A stretch of 64,000 nucleotides of DNA from Peteryoungia wuzhouensis. GTDB taxonomy: Bacteria > Pseudomonadota > Alphaproteobacteria > Rhizobiales > Rhizobiaceae. The number at the start of each line of letters is the position of its first letter. The first letter of the stretch is position 1. This document shows positions 47,279-57,316 of this stretch, piece after piece. A program made the position numbers and the translations under genes. The notes under the pieces were generated by a model. It did not search any database and had not been told where the DNA came from. It saw only the letters and a program-made list of their open reading frames with translations. The DNA lies in assembly GCF_003205195.1 (NCBI RefSeq), contig NZ_QJRY01000004.1, forward strand, positions 186,001 through 250,000. Direction: 5' to 3'.

Positions 47279-48379
47279 ATGCAGCAAGTCGGCATCGGCA
47301 TCATCGGATGCGGTAATATATCAAGTGCTTATCTGAAAACCCTGCCGCAGTTTCCGATCCTGAAGGTTTGCGGCGTGGCCGATCTGAATGCGGATCTGGC
47401 AGCGAGCCGGGCGGCCGAATTCAACGTTCCGGCGCGCTCGATCGACGAACTCTACGGCGATCCCGAGATCCGCATCATCCTCAACCTGACGGTGCCGAAG
47501 GCGCATGTGGCGGTGGGGCTGAAGGCGCTCGAAGCCGGCAAACATGTCTATTCGGAAAAGCCGCTCGGCGTGACCTTCTCCGAGGGCAAGCGGCTTTCGG
47601 ACGTGGCGCGGGCCATGGGGCTGCGCATCGGCTCGGCGCCGGATACCTTTCTCGGTGGCGCCCACCAGACGGCGCGGGCGCTCATCGATGACGGAGCGAT
47701 CGGCCAGCCGATCGGCGGCACGGCCTTCTTCATGTGCCCCGGCCATGAGCGATGGCATCCCAATCCGGACTTCTATTATGAGGCCGGTGGCGGGCCGATG
47801 CTCGACATGGGCCCCTATTACATCACCGATCTGGTCAACCTGCTCGGCCCGGTCGAAAAGGTGGCGGGTTTTGCCACCAAAGCGCGCGACACGCGAAAGA
47901 TCGGCAGTGAGCCGCGCCGGGGCGAGGTGATCCCGGTGCATGTGCCGACCCATGTCACGGGGTTGATGTCCTTCGTCAATGGCGCCGTGGTGCAGATCTC
48001 CATGAGCTTCGATGTCGCCGGCCATCGCCATACGCCGCTTGAAATCTACGGTACGGAGGCGACGCTGATCGTGCCCGATCCCAATCATTTCGGCGGCGAT
48101 CTCTTCCTGCTGCCTGTTGTCGGCGAGGCGCAGGGCAAACCCGTCAGCCTGCCTTATGCCGAGGGCAACTGGCGCTCCCTGGGGCTGGCCGACATGGCCC
48201 ATGCGATCATCGAGGATCGTCCGCATCGGGCGAATGGCGATCTGGCGTTGCATGTGCTCGAAGTCATGGAGGCCTTCCAGACGGCCTCCGACCGGGGCGA
48301 AACCGTTTCCATCACCACCCGCGTCGAGCGGCCCGCGCCGCTTTCTGAATCACTCATTGATGGCCGTCTCGGCCGCTGA
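47279..48379 (+). CDS. Gfo/Idh/MocA family dehydrogenase (ThuB-like)
   Basis: The 366-residue oxidoreductase has a Rossmann start VGIGIIGCGNISSAYLKTL and the conserved catalytic-lysine segment HVYSEKPLGVTFSEG. GGGPMLDMGPYYITDLVNLLGP follows. Together with the ThuA-like gene 29 bases downstream it resembles the thuB-thuA pair of rhizobia, which acts on 3-keto forms of trehalose and related disaccharides. No sugar ABC transporter is nearby, so the substrate is uncertain. The ATG at 47279 has GAGGA upstream. Confidence 0.85.
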   Translation: MQQVGIGIIGCGNISSAYLKTLPQFPILKVCGVADLNADLAASRAAEFNVPARSIDELYGDPEIRIILNLTVPKAHVAVGLKALEAGKHVYSEKPLGVTFSEGKRLSDVARAMGLRIGSAPDTFLGGAHQTARALIDDGAIGQPIGGTAFFMCPGHERWHPNPDFYYEAGGGPMLDMGPYYITDLVNLLGPVEKVAGFATKARDTRKIGSEPRRGEVIPVHVPTHVTGLMSFVNGAVVQISMSFDVAGHRHTPLEIYGTEATLIVPDPNHFGGDLFLLPVVGEAQGKPVSLPYAEGNWRSLGLADMAHAIIEDRPHRANGDLALHVLEVMEAFQTASDRGETVSITTRVERPAPLSESLIDGRLGR

Positions 48380-48408
48380 TCTCTCATTATTTCAAAAAGG
48401 ATTTCATC

Positions 48409-49050
48409 ATGCGTCAGGCTCTGATCTGCTGGGGCGGCTGGGAGGGGCATCAGCCCGACCAATGCGCCGCCCTTATCTCCGATATGCTGCAGGCGGAGGG
48501 CTTTTCCGTCCGCGTCGAGCCGGGCACGGCCGCCTTTGCCGACCCCGCGATCCGCGACTACAGCCTCATCGTGCCGATGCTGACGATGACCAAGATCGAA
48601 AAGCCCGAGATCGAGAACCTGGAGCTTGCCATTCGCCGCGGCGTCGGCCTCGGCGGCTTCCACGGCCAGGCGGGCGACAGCTTTCGCGACTGCGTGCAGT
48701 ATCAATACATGATCGGCGGCCAGTGGGTCGCCCATCCCGGCAATATCTATGATTACACGGTCAACATCGTGAAGCCCGAAGACCCGCTCGTCTCCGGCAT
48801 CGGCGATTTCCCCTATCGCTCCGAGCAGTATTACATGCATGTCGACCCGAACAACGAGGTGCTGGCGACGACCACCTTTAACGGCGAGCATGATGCCTGG
48901 ATCGACGGGCACACGATGCCGGTGATGTGGAAGCGCCGCCACGGGCAGGGACGGGTGTTTTATTCCTCGCTCGGCCATCAGGCGTCGGAGTTCGAGGTGC
49001 CGCAGATGCGGGAGATTGTGCGGCGGGGGTTGGTCTGGGCGGCGCGATGA
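48409..49050 (+). CDS. ThuA domain protein
   Basis: The 213-residue protein has the class I amidotransferase-like ThuA fold: ALICWGGWEGHQPDQCAALISDML, IRRGVGLGGFHGQAGDSFRD and EQYYMHVDPNNEVL. It ends with MPVMWKRRHGQGRVFYSSLGHQASEF. ThuA works with ThuB in trehalose/maltitol-type sugar use in rhizobia. AAAAAGGA precedes the ATG. It forms a two-gene unit with the dehydrogenase. Confidence 0.88.
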   Translation: MRQALICWGGWEGHQPDQCAALISDMLQAEGFSVRVEPGTAAFADPAIRDYSLIVPMLTMTKIEKPEIENLELAIRRGVGLGGFHGQAGDSFRDCVQYQYMIGGQWVAHPGNIYDYTVNIVKPEDPLVSGIGDFPYRSEQYYMHVDPNNEVLATTTFNGEHDAWIDGHTMPVMWKRRHGQGRVFYSSLGHQASEFEVPQMREIVRRGLVWAAR

Positions 49051-49057
49051 GGGTGGC

Positions 49058-49372
49058 TTAACCGACGAGCCAGGAGCGCACGGCCGTCCAGTTGTTGAAA
49101 ATGACAATCACGGCTGTGGCGATCGACAGCATGGTGGCGGCCTTGCCCATGGTCGGTAGGCTGTTGACGCGGCCCTTCAGTTCGCCAAATTCAATCGCGG
49201 ACGGGGCTGCGCGCAGCATGCCCTTGATCTCGGCGGTGTCCTGCAGGACCCGCTTCATGTCGTCTTCGAGGGCTTTGACGCGCTGTTCCATGGCATCAAA
49301 TGTGCCACCGCCGTCGTTGTCTTTCAAGGCGGTTGCCATAGGTAAGCGGCGCTTCGGCGTGTTGCTGGCCAT
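49058..49372 (-). CDS. Small membrane-anchored coiled-coil protein
   Basis: I do not recognise this 104-residue protein. It has a charged start and a coiled-coil-like stretch (about 25-55, FDAMEQRVKALEDDMKRV), then a single hydrophobic helix near the C-terminus (about 76-93). Proteins of this build occur in rhizobial prophages and as orphan genes, but nothing nearby is phage-like. The ATG has weak ribosome-site support. It is convergent with the ThuA-like gene. Confidence 0.6.
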   Translation of the reverse strand: MASNTPKRRLPMATALKDNDGGGTFDAMEQRVKALEDDMKRVLQDTAEIKGMLRAAPSAIEFGELKGRVNSLPTMGKAATMLSIATAVIVIFNNWTAVRSWLVG

Positions 49373-49519
49373 GGAATCTCATCCAATCGCGTAGCCATGA
49401 GGATTGGTGCAATCTTTGCGGGAAATTGGTTGGGCGTCAAGAATCGCACAGGATGAGCGGCGCTCGAATGCGGCTCCGATTCAAGGCATTTTCTCAAGTG
49501 TATTGAAAATAAGAGTTTT

Positions 49520-49596
49520 TGGTAGCGGGGGGCGGACTTGAACCGCCGACCTTGGGGTTATGAATCCCACGCTCTAACCACCTGAGCTACCCCGCC
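49520..49596 (-). tRNA. tRNA-Met (anticodon CAT)
   Basis: The 77-base cloverleaf reads on the minus strand with encoded CCA. Acceptor arms GGCGGGG/CCCCGCT pair with a G1-U72 wobble. The D stem is GCTC/GAGC and the T arm GGCGG-TTCAAGT-CCGCC. The anticodon CAT (49560-49562) sits in loop TTCATAA. The initiator C1-A72 mismatch is absent, so it is an elongator or possibly a lysidine-modified Ile type. The anticodon stem has an A31-C39 mismatch. Confidence 0.93.
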
Positions 49597-49732
49597 ACAC
49601 ATCGGACATCTGGGCCTTGAGGCCGTCGCCGTCCGAAGCGATGGGCGGCTTATAAGGCGAGGGTCCGATCAAAGTCAAGCGCGTTGAAAGCAAAAAGGAT
49701 TGCGCTTTCCACCGCAGCTTACATCCCTCTGC

Positions 49733-50929
49733 TTAGGCCGCCACCGGGCTTGCCAGAAGCGCCTTCAGCGAGGCTTCCGCCGTGCCCGAACGTTCCGACC
49801 GCTCGATGAAGCCGCCGCCATAGACGCGGGCGTCGGCGCCGGTTGCGGAATAGAGCACGCAGGCCTGGCCGGGGGCGACGCCGGCTTCGCCGATTTCGAG
49901 ATCGACATAGACGCCGCGTTCGTCGGCATGCAGCACGGCCGGTGTCGGCGGGCGGGTGGAGCGGACCTTGGCGAAGCAGGGCATGCCGTCGGCCGCGTCT
50001 TCCGCCAGCGTGCGGTCGCCCAGCCAGTTGATGTCGCGCAGATAGACGCGGTGGGTCTCCAGCGCTTCCTTCGGGCCGACGATGACGCGGCGCGAGCGGG
50101 CGTCGAGATAGATGACGTAGAGCGGTTCGCCGGTGGCGACGCCCAAGCCCTTCCGCTGGCCGATCGTGTAATGCAGGATGCCTTCGTGATTGCCGAGCAC
50201 CCGGCCGTCGAGATGGACGATGTCACCGGCAAGTGCTGCATTCGGCTTCAGCTTGTTGATCACGTCGGCATATTTGCCCTGGGGCACGAAACAGATGTCC
50301 TGGCTGTCGGCCTTCTGGGCGACGACGAGGCCCATGTCTTCGGCAAGCTTGCGGGTTTCCGCCTTCGACATGGCGCCGAGCGGGAAGCGCAGATAGTCGA
50401 TCTGCTCCTGCGTGGTCGCAAACAGGAAGTAGCTCTGGTCGCGCTCGCTATCGATCGGGCGGAAGAGGGCGCGGTGGCCGGGGTCGTTCGGCAGCGGCAC
50501 GGATTTCGAGCGGATGTAATGGCCGGTCGCCAGTGCATCGGCGCCGAGTTCTTTCGCGGTCGCGAGCAGATCGGCGAACTTGACCGTCTGGTTGCAGGCA
50601 ACGCAGGGGATCGGCGTTTCGCCGGCGACATAGCTTTCCATGAACGGGTTGATCACGGTGTCGCGAAAACGCTGTTCGTAGTCGAGCACGTAATGGGGGA
50701 TGCCGAGCGTTTCGCAGACGCGGCGGGCATCGTCGATGTCCTGTCCGGCGCAGCAGGAGCCGGCGCGATGGACGGCGGCGCCATGGTCATAGAGCTGCAG
50801 CGTGATGCCGAGGACGTCATAACCCTCGCGCTTCAGGATGCCGGCAACGACGGACGAATCCACGCCGCCCGACATGGCGACGACAACGCGCGTATCTTCC
50901 GGTCTCTTGTCAAAATCCAGCGTGTTCAC
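49733..50929 (-). CDS. mnmA: tRNA-specific 2-thiouridylase MnmA
   Basis: The 398-residue enzyme adds sulfur to U34 of tRNA-Lys, -Glu and -Gln using ATP and a persulfide relay. It has the PP-loop AMSGGVDSS (about 18-26), [16 protein letters not shown] with the nucleophilic cysteine at residue 112, and [10 protein letters not shown] with the second catalytic cysteine. Start is GTG. It lies 136 bases from the tRNA-Met gene on the same strand, and it is divergent from the epimerase gene. Confidence 0.96.
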   Translation of the reverse strand: MNTLDFDKRPEDTRVVVAMSGGVDSSVVAGILKREGYDVLGITLQLYDHGAAVHRAGSCCAGQDIDDARRVCETLGIPHYVLDYEQRFRDTVINPFMESYVAGETPIPCVACNQTVKFADLLATAKELGADALATGHYIRSKSVPLPNDPGHRALFRPIDSERDQSYFLFATTQEQIDYLRFPLGAMSKAETRKLAEDMGLVVAQKADSQDICFVPQGKYADVINKLKPNAALAGDIVHLDGRVLGNHEGILHYTIGQRKGLGVATGEPLYVIYLDARSRRVIVGPKEALETHRVYLRDINWLGDRTLAEDAADGMPCFAKVRSTRPPTPAVLHADERGVYVDLEIGEAGVAPGQACVLYSATGADARVYGGGFIERSERSGTAEASLKALLASPVAA

Positions 50930-51126
50930 GGGCTTCGTCTCTGTGCTTCATGCGACCGTTCAGCCCGCGATGCGCGGGGATCTGGGTGAGGCTTTGCAGG
51001 GTTTTTTGACCCGCCGCCGGTACCGGTCCGATAGTTGACGGATATAGAAAGGATTGCCTGTTCATGCAAGGGGAGCGATTCGCCGGGTAGCCCGCCCCGT
51101 TCGCCCCGCCACCGGAGGTTTCGTCC

Positions 51127-52110
51127 ATGCCGATCCAGATGACCGTGACGCCGGAGAGTTTTCCGATCGCCGGCACCTTTACCATCTCGCGCGGCTCGAA
51201 GACCGAGGCCAAGGTGGTGACGGTGCGGCTGACGGATGGGGTGCATGTGGGGCAGGGCGAATGTGTGCCCTATGCGCGCTACGGCGAGACGGTGGAGAGC
51301 GTTATCGCGGTGTTGACCGCGCTGGTGCCCGAGCTGGCCCAGGGGTTGGACCGGGTGGGCTTGCAGAGCCGGCTGAAACCGGGGGCGGCGCGCAATGCGC
51401 TCGATTGCGCTTTCTGGGATCTGGAGGCGAAGCGGGCGGGTAAACCCGTCTGGCAACTTCTGAAGTTACAAGAGCCGAAACCCCTATCCGTCACCTATAC
51501 GCTGTCGCTTGGAAGCCCCGAGAGCATGCGCGCGGCGGCGCAGAAAGAGGCGACCCGACCGCTGCTGAAGGTCAAGCTGGGCGGCGAGGGGGATGTGGAG
51601 CGCATCCGGGCTGTCAGGGCCGGTGCGCCGACGTCGGCGATCATCGTCGATGCCAATGAGGGCTGGAGCCTGGAACAGTACAAGGCGCTGGCGCCCGTGT
51701 TTGTCGATCTCGGGGTGACGCTGGTCGAGCAGCCGTTTCCGGCCGGTGCCGATGAGGCGCTTCTCGGCCTCGATCGTGTCCTGCCCGTTTGCGCCGATGA
51801 GAGCTGCCACGACACGGCGTCGCTCGCCTCGCTCAAGGGCAAATATGACGCAGTCAACATCAAGCTCGACAAGACGGGCGGGCTGACCGAAGCGCTTCTG
51901 ATGCGCGATGCGGCGGTCAGGGCCGGTTTCGAAATCATGGTCGGCTGCATGGTCGGTTCGTCGCTCGCCATGGCTCCAGCCTTCCTGATCGGCCAGGGGG
52001 CGGCTTTTGTCGATCTCGATGGGCCGCTGCTTCTGGCGCGGGATCGCGAGCCGGCGATCGGCTATGATGGGGCGATCATGGGGGTGCCGCCGGTTGGGCT
52101 TTGGGGGTAG
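51127..52110 (+). CDS. Dipeptide epimerase (enolase superfamily, Ala-Glu/DgcA type)
   Basis: The 327-residue protein is a muconate-lactonizing-subgroup enolase. Catalytic lysines lie in LLKVKLGG (KxK) and NIKLDKTGG. Metal ligands are in IIVDANEGW, LVEQPFP and VCADESCHD. This set fits L-Ala-D/L-Glu epimerases, used in recycling of peptidoglycan peptides, or the related N-acyl-D-Glu racemase DgcA. It stands alone. Its stop is directly followed by a palindromic repeat region. Confidence 0.88.
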   Translation: MPIQMTVTPESFPIAGTFTISRGSKTEAKVVTVRLTDGVHVGQGECVPYARYGETVESVIAVLTALVPELAQGLDRVGLQSRLKPGAARNALDCAFWDLEAKRAGKPVWQLLKLQEPKPLSVTYTLSLGSPESMRAAAQKEATRPLLKVKLGGEGDVERIRAVRAGAPTSAIIVDANEGWSLEQYKALAPVFVDLGVTLVEQPFPAGADEALLGLDRVLPVCADESCHDTASLASLKGKYDAVNIKLDKTGGLTEALLMRDAAVRAGFEIMVGCMVGSSLAMAPAFLIGQGAAFVDLDGPLLLARDREPAIGYDGAIMGVPPVGLWG

Positions 52111-52136
52111 AATTGTCAGTCCCGTTTTGCCGTGTA

Positions 52137-52297
52137 ACACCCCCCTCTGTCACTTCGTGACATCTCCCCCACAAGGGGGGAGAGCGGCGCGTCGCGTTTG
52201 CCGCTGCCTCTACTGCGCCAAAGGTGGGCGCCAGGCTAGCGCGGTGGCCAGTCTCCCCCCTTGTGGGGGAGATGCCCGGCAGGGCAGAGGGGGGTGT
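52137..52297. repeat. Pair of inverted palindromic repeats
   Basis: A 47-base arm (52137-52183) and a 46-base arm (52252-52297) are nearly exact reverse complements, sharing ACACCCCCCTCTG and CATCTCCCCCACAAGGGG cores. Each arm contains its own small inner dyad. The 68-base centre is unrelated. This resembles rhizobial intergenic mosaic/REP-type elements and can fold into a long hairpin that may also terminate transcription. Confidence 0.75.
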
Positions 52298-52333
52298 CGG
52301 CCAGGTCGAAGCGCTACCGCCGGATGAAGCCCT

Positions 52334-53002
52334 TCACGCCTTCGCCATCCAGATCACATGCTTCTTGCCGCGGCCGGTTTTCCCGGCCCTCACCGGAATC
52401 TCTTCCACGCCATAGCCGCAATCCTTCAAGCGGCGCGTGAACCTGGGGTCCGGACCCTGCGACCAGACGCCGAGCACGCCGTTTTTTGTGAGCGCTGCCT
52501 TGGATTTGCGAATCCCGTCATGGGAATAGAGACCGTCGTTCTCTTCGCGGGTGAGGCCGTCGGGGCCGTTGTCGACATCGAGCAGGATGGCATCGAACTG
52601 GCCCCTGGATTTGGCGATGAGCGCGCCGACATCGCCGACATGAATTGCCACGCGCGGGTCGTCGAGGCAGCCTTCATAGATCTCGGCCATCTGGCCGCGT
52701 GCCCAGTCGACGACGGCGGGCACGAGTTCGGCGACGGTGACTTTCGCATCCTGAGGCAGGACGGCGAGGGCGGCGCGGAGCGTAAAGCCCATGCCGAGGC
52801 CGCCGATCAGGACGTGCGGGCGCTTGTGCTCCTTGATCCGCTCGAAAGCGAGGGTGGCGAGCGCCTCCTCGGAACCGCTCAGCCGGCTGTTCATCAACTC
52901 GTTGGTGCCGAGCATGATGGAAAATTCCGTGCCGCGTTGTTTCAGGCGCAATTCGCCGCCGCCGGGTATCTTGGCCGTGTCGAGCTGGATCCAGGGGAGC
53001 AT
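52334..53002 (-). CDS. Spermidine synthase-like protein
   Basis: The 222-residue protein has the Rossmann methyltransferase/aminopropyltransferase core: VLIGGLGMGFTLRAAL, VTVAELVPAVVDWARG, VAIHVGDVGALI and FDAILLDVDNGPDGLT. The lack of the full spermidine synthase N-terminal domain makes polyamine synthesis uncertain; a methyltransferase or other role is possible. AGGAATT precedes the ATG. It is divergent from the HpaI-type aldolase gene. Confidence 0.75.
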   Translation of the reverse strand: MLPWIQLDTAKIPGGGELRLKQRGTEFSIMLGTNELMNSRLSGSEEALATLAFERIKEHKRPHVLIGGLGMGFTLRAALAVLPQDAKVTVAELVPAVVDWARGQMAEIYEGCLDDPRVAIHVGDVGALIAKSRGQFDAILLDVDNGPDGLTREENDGLYSHDGIRKSKAALTKNGVLGVWSQGPDPRFTRRLKDCGYGVEEIPVRAGKTGRGKKHVIWMAKA

Positions 53003-53176
53003 GGGGCAATTCCTGCGCTTGGGGTTTGCGCTGCCCCTATCACGGCGGACCCCAGAGGTTCAATGTCGCGGGCGTACCGAAGACGGAGAACGAGACTTGC
53101 GATCCACTTCGCTTCCGGGGATAGCTTGTGGTCTCCGGCCAAGCCGCCGGATCGCAATTGCCCCAGGAGAAGATGC

Positions 53177-53995
53177 ATGCCCGCCCCCGTGAACCTCTTC
53201 AAAAAAGCGCTGCGCGAAGACACCGGTCTCCTGACCGGGCTCTGGGTGGCGCTTGCCAATCCGCATTCGGCGGAAATCTGTGCCGGGGCCGGCTTCGACT
53301 GGATCCTCATCGATGCCGAACATGGACCGAACGACATTCCGCTGATCGCGGCCCAGCTTGCCGCCGTGACCCGTCACGCGGCCCATCCGGTGGTGCGCCT
53401 GCCGGTCGGCGAGCCCTGGCTGATCAAGCAGGCGCTCGATATCGGGGCGCAGACGCTGATGATCCCGATGGTCGAAACGGCGGAGCAGGCCACGCTTCTG
53501 GCCAAGGCGCTGCGTTATCCGCCCTTCGGTATCAGAGGCATGGGCGCGAGCCTGGGGCGCGCCTCGAATTTCGGCCGGATCGCCGACTATGCCGAGACGG
53601 CGGATGATCAGGTCTGCCTGATTGGGCAAATCGAAAGCCGGCTCGGTGTCGAGAATGTCGACGCCATTGTCGCCACGGAAGGTGTCGATGCGATCCTGAT
53701 CGGTCCTGCCGATCTTTCTGCCGACATGGGGTATGGCGGCAAGGCGATCGTGCCGGAGGTGATGGAAACGGTCGAGATGTTGATCGGCAAGATCAAGGCT
53801 GCCGGCAAGCCGGCGGGCATCATGACCGGCGACCCCGAAATGATCGCGCTTGCCCGCCGCGCCGGGGTGCGTTTCATGGCAAATGGCACGGATACCTGGC
53901 TTCTGGCCAATGCGGCTGCGGCCATGGCGGCACAGATGCGCAATCCGGATGCGGCGTCAAAGGACGGCGCTTCCTCGGGTTCGACCGGTTACTGA
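53177..53995 (+). CDS. HpaI/HpcH family class II aldolase
   Basis: The 272-residue protein matches 4-hydroxy-2-oxoheptanedioate aldolase-type enzymes: [51 protein letters not shown] (metal ligand in the VET segment) and [13 protein letters not shown]. They cleave hydroxy-oxo-acids to pyruvate and an aldehyde, usually with a divalent metal. The second of two overlapping ATG codons (53177) fits the family and follows AGGAGA. No aromatic catabolic genes lie nearby. Its end overlaps the convergent dctD by 7 bases. Confidence 0.88.
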   Translation: MPAPVNLFKKALREDTGLLTGLWVALANPHSAEICAGAGFDWILIDAEHGPNDIPLIAAQLAAVTRHAAHPVVRLPVGEPWLIKQALDIGAQTLMIPMVETAEQATLLAKALRYPPFGIRGMGASLGRASNFGRIADYAETADDQVCLIGQIESRLGVENVDAIVATEGVDAILIGPADLSADMGYGGKAIVPEVMETVEMLIGKIKAAGKPAGIMTGDPEMIALARRAGVRFMANGTDTWLLANAAAAMAAQMRNPDAASKDGASSGSTGY

Positions 53996-55320
53996 TACTC
54001 TGCCCGGTTGATGCCGTGGCGCTGGAGCTTGTCGTAGAAGGTCTTGCGCGGAATGCCGAGGGCCTCAAGCGTCGAGCGCACGTCGCCGCTGTTTTCTCTC
54101 AAGGCCGCGCGGATGAGTTCGGCCTCATGCCGCTCCATCTGCTCGGGCAGGCTGAGACCCGCCGTCGGCGAACCCGATGACGGCTTCGGTGGCGGCGTGA
54201 TGCCGAGCACGACGCGTTCGGCGTAGTGGGAGAGCTCGCGCACATTGCCCGGCCAGTCGTGGCTCTCCAGGTGGCGGTGCACATCGTTGGTGATGGCCGG
54301 AATGTCGCGGCGGAAGCGTTCGGCGGCACGGGCGGCAAAATGGGCAAAGAGCACGGGAATATCGGCCCGGCGTTCCCGCAACGGTGGGATCGAGACCGTC
54401 ACCACGTTCAGCCGATAATAGAGATCCTCGCGAAACTCGCCGCGCTCGGCGGGGTTTCCGAGATCGAGTTTGGCGGCGGCGACGACGCGCAGATCGACAG
54501 GGCGTATGTCGTTGGTGCCGAGCGGGCTCACCTCGCGCATTTCGAGAACCCGGAGCATCTTTACCTGGGTGGGCAAAGGCATGCTCTCGATCTCGTCGAG
54601 AAACAAGGTGCCGCCGCTTGCATGCTCAATGCGACCGACGCGTTTCTTCTGGGCGCCGGTGAAAGCGCCCGGTTCGTGGCCGAAGAGTTCGCTCTCGATC
54701 ACGGTTTCCGGCAGGGCGCCGCAATTGAGCGCGACGAAGTTGCCCTTGGAACGCCGGCTCCAGCGATGGAGGAGGGTGGCGACCACTTCCTTGCCGCTAC
54801 CAGTTTCGCCGGCGATCAGCACGTCGACATCGGTGTCGGCGATCTGGCGCAATGTCTGGCGCAGATGCTCCATGGCGGGCGTCTGGCCGATGAGAGGCAG
54901 GTCGTCCGGCGTCGTGGTTGCGGCCTCGCGCAGGCGCCGGTTTTCCATCACCAGCCGGCGCTTTTCCGCCGCGCGCGCCACGCTCTGGACAAGGCGGTCG
55001 GCGGGGAAGGGTTTCGCAATGAAATCGTAGGCGCCGTCGTGCAGCGCCTTGACGGCCATGTCGACATCGCCATGACCGGTGATCAGCAGCACCGGCAGAT
55101 CCGGGTCGAGGCTACGGAGGCGGGCGAAGAGTTCGAGCCCGTCCATGCCGGCCATGCGGATATCGGTGACGACGACGGCCTCGCTTTCCCGCGACAGCTG
55201 GGTAAGGGCCTGCTGCGCGGCGGCGAAATCGCTGACGACATAACCTGCCAGTTCGAGGGTCTGGCGTGTGGCCCGGCGCAGCGCCTGGTCGTCGTCGACA
55301 AGGATGATCTCGATGTTCAT
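53989..55320 (-). CDS. dctD: C4-dicarboxylate response regulator DctD
   Basis: The 443-residue NtrC-type activator has a receiver domain (phosphoacceptor Asp53 in [13 protein letters not shown]) and a sigma-54-binding AAA+ domain with Walker A GETGSGKE and the sigma-54 contact motif GAFTGA. Walker B is [10 protein letters not shown], and a Fis-type helix-turn-helix ends the protein ([22 protein letters not shown]). Phosphorylated by DctB, it binds upstream sites at dctA and opens the sigma-54 promoter. Its start overlaps the dctB stop by 4 bases. Confidence 0.95.
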   Translation of the reverse strand: MNIEIILVDDDQALRRATRQTLELAGYVVSDFAAAQQALTQLSRESEAVVVTDIRMAGMDGLELFARLRSLDPDLPVLLITGHGDVDMAVKALHDGAYDFIAKPFPADRLVQSVARAAEKRRLVMENRRLREAATTTPDDLPLIGQTPAMEHLRQTLRQIADTDVDVLIAGETGSGKEVVATLLHRWSRRSKGNFVALNCGALPETVIESELFGHEPGAFTGAQKKRVGRIEHASGGTLFLDEIESMPLPTQVKMLRVLEMREVSPLGTNDIRPVDLRVVAAAKLDLGNPAERGEFREDLYYRLNVVTVSIPPLRERRADIPVLFAHFAARAAERFRRDIPAITNDVHRHLESHDWPGNVRELSHYAERVVLGITPPPKPSSGSPTAGLSLPEQMERHEAELIRAALRENSGDVRSTLEALGIPRKTFYDKLQRHGINRAEYQ

Positions 55321-57137
55321 GTCGAAGCCCTCTTCAGGGTAATCGTGAAGGTCGTTCCCTTCGGCCCGGTGTCGACCGCAAGCCGGCCGCCATATTCCGT
55401 GACGATGTCTCGGGCGATCACGAGTCCGAGCCCGAGGCCACCTTCCTTGGAGGTGGTGAAGGGAATGAAGAGGTTGTCGCGCACGCGGTCCGGCAGGCCG
55501 GGGCCGGTGTCGCTCACCGTCAAGTCCACTTCGTCGGGGGAAAGGCGTGCCAGGCCGATGCTGATGGTGGCCTTCTCCTGCCCCTCGATTGCTTCCAAAG
55601 CGTTCTGCAGGAGGTTGATCAGCACTTGCTCGAGACGGATACGTTGGCCGAAAACGGTGACATCCTGGGGGATGTCACCGATCGTCAGGCGATCGAAACT
55701 GCCGGCAAAGCGGCTCTTCAGCAGAAAGAGTGCGCCGTCGATTGCGGCTTTCACGCCGACCGGTTCTGCCGTTTGCCGCCCTTTGCGGGCAAGGCCCTTC
55801 AATTCGCCGGTGATGGCACCGATCCGGTCGGTGAGATCGGCGATCAAGCCGAGATTGTCCTTCGCGGTTTCTGCATTGCCCCGATCGAGAAAGGATTTCG
55901 CATTGTCGGCATAGGCGCGGATCGTTGCTACCGGCTGGTTGATCTCGTGCGCCACGCCGGCCGCCACCTGGCCGAGGATCGCCAGCCGGTTGGCCTGGAC
56001 CAGGTCCTGCTGCACGCCCTGCAATCGGATGTCTGTCGCCCTGTGCTCGGCAATTTCCGCCTGGAGCCGGTCGCGGGCTTCGGTCAGTTCCAGTGTCCTG
56101 CGGCCCACCTGGCGTTCGAGTTCGGCAAGGGCGGCCTGCTCGGCGGCGCGGCGGCGGGCGGCGCGCCCGCTGAGATAAAGGAGCCAGGCGGCGGCGGCGA
56201 TGAGGGGCAGGCCGATGCTGATCACGACCAGTCGGCCTTCCCAGGCGCCGGAGTCCAGCGCTTCCGTCGCGGGTGCCAGTACATGCAAGGCCCAGCTGGT
56301 TCCGGGCACCCCCAGGGTGGTGGCAAAATGGGTCTGATGGGGTGCGCCTGCTTCGGCACCCGTGTCCGTCGCCACCATCATGTCGCCGTCAAACGCCTGC
56401 AGCTTCCAGATGGGGATCGGCGTCAGTGGCGCTTCGCCGAACTGGAGGCTGTCGCGGATCTGGCTCAGCTCGCGGGGCGGAATGTCGAAGAGGGTCAGGA
56501 AGCGCCAGGCGGGTACGCCGGTGATCAGCACGATGCCGTGGCTGTCGGTGACGAAGGTTCGCTTGCCGGACCGACGCCAGCTTTCCTCGAGTTCTTCGAA
56601 CTCGACCTTGATGACAACGACGCCAAGTGGAGCGCCTGAGTTTGACGCGATCCGGCGTGACAGATAAAGGCCGGGCCGCCGGCTGACGCTGCCGAGTGCA
56701 TATTGCTCGGCGCTGCCGGTGGCGAAGGCCTTGCTGAAATAGTCACGGAACCCATAATTGCTGCCGACGAAGCTGTCCGGGCGGTTCCAGTTGCTGGCGG
56801 CAATGGCCATGCCGTCGCCGCGAATGACATAGATCGCAGAGGCATGCGTGTTTTCGGCCAGGCGCTGCAGCTTTCCATTCAGCCGCGCGATGTCGGTCGG
56901 GTTTTCGCCTGTCAGCGTGCGGGCAAGATCCGGATCCTCCGACAGCACCAGCGGCAGGCTGCGCGAGCGGTCGAGCACGGCGAGAAGCAGCGCGCGCTTC
57001 AGTTCCGCATCCGTCTTCGTTTCCTCCGCCAAGCGGGTGACGGCGGATTGGCGGAATGTCTCTTCCCCGAAATAGACGCCTGCGAGCAGCATGGCGCCGG
57101 ATATAAGAACAAAGATGATCCAGTGACGTGGCTGCAT
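55317..57137 (-). CDS. dctB: C4-dicarboxylate sensor kinase DctB
   Basis: The 606-residue histidine kinase has a membrane helix near residues 6-24 and a periplasmic double-PAS/Cache sensor to about 290 ([26 protein letters not shown]). A second helix (about 300-320) and a coiled coil follow. The H-box reads [25 protein letters not shown] with the phosphorylated histidine. ATP-binding N, G1 and G2 boxes are present ([33 protein letters not shown]). It senses C4-dicarboxylates with DctA and phosphorylates DctD. Confidence 0.95.
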   Translation of the reverse strand: MQPRHWIIFVLISGAMLLAGVYFGEETFRQSAVTRLAEETKTDAELKRALLLAVLDRSRSLPLVLSEDPDLARTLTGENPTDIARLNGKLQRLAENTHASAIYVIRGDGMAIAASNWNRPDSFVGSNYGFRDYFSKAFATGSAEQYALGSVSRRPGLYLSRRIASNSGAPLGVVVIKVEFEELEESWRRSGKRTFVTDSHGIVLITGVPAWRFLTLFDIPPRELSQIRDSLQFGEAPLTPIPIWKLQAFDGDMMVATDTGAEAGAPHQTHFATTLGVPGTSWALHVLAPATEALDSGAWEGRLVVISIGLPLIAAAAWLLYLSGRAARRRAAEQAALAELERQVGRRTLELTEARDRLQAEIAEHRATDIRLQGVQQDLVQANRLAILGQVAAGVAHEINQPVATIRAYADNAKSFLDRGNAETAKDNLGLIADLTDRIGAITGELKGLARKGRQTAEPVGVKAAIDGALFLLKSRFAGSFDRLTIGDIPQDVTVFGQRIRLEQVLINLLQNALEAIEGQEKATISIGLARLSPDEVDLTVSDTGPGLPDRVRDNLFIPFTTSKEGGLGLGLVIARDIVTEYGGRLAVDTGPKGTTFTITLKRAST

Positions 57138-57176
57138 GACAGGACTTCGCTGCCCCTGTTTCTTGAGGGGTTAAGA

Positions 57177-57232
57177 GTGCGATACTTCGCACAATTTTCC
57201 AAGGGGTTTGTGTGGAATTTCGCTCATTCCAC
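57177..57232. promoter_or_regulatory. Tandem DctD-binding site candidates upstream of dctA
   Basis: GTGCGA-TACT-TCGCAC (57177-57192) and GTGGAAT-N7-ATTCCAC (57212-57232) are two perfect dyads in the dctB-dctA gap, centred about 37 bases apart. They lie at enhancer distance from the sigma-54 promoter at 57301. Tandem DctD sites are known upstream of dctA in rhizobia. Confidence 0.65.
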
Positions 57233-57300
57233 TGAATGTATTTTGTCGAGATATCGCAAAAATTATTTTAAAACATAGTGTTATTCGACTTTGTTCGAAG

Positions 57301-57316
57301 TGGCACGCGCCTTGCT
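57301..57316 (+). promoter_or_regulatory. Sigma-54 promoter of dctA
   Basis: TGGCACGCGCCTTGCT matches the sigma-54 consensus fully, with the invariant GG and GC pairs at correct spacing. Transcription should start about 80 bases before the dctA ATG. The AT-rich stretch between it and the dyads could be bent by IHF. Confidence 0.92.

Noticed and set aside
49058-49372. Phage holin or prophage remnant
   Set aside because: The small coiled-coil/one-helix protein beside a tRNA gene suggested a prophage edge, but there is no integrase, no repeat of the tRNA end and no phage gene nearby.
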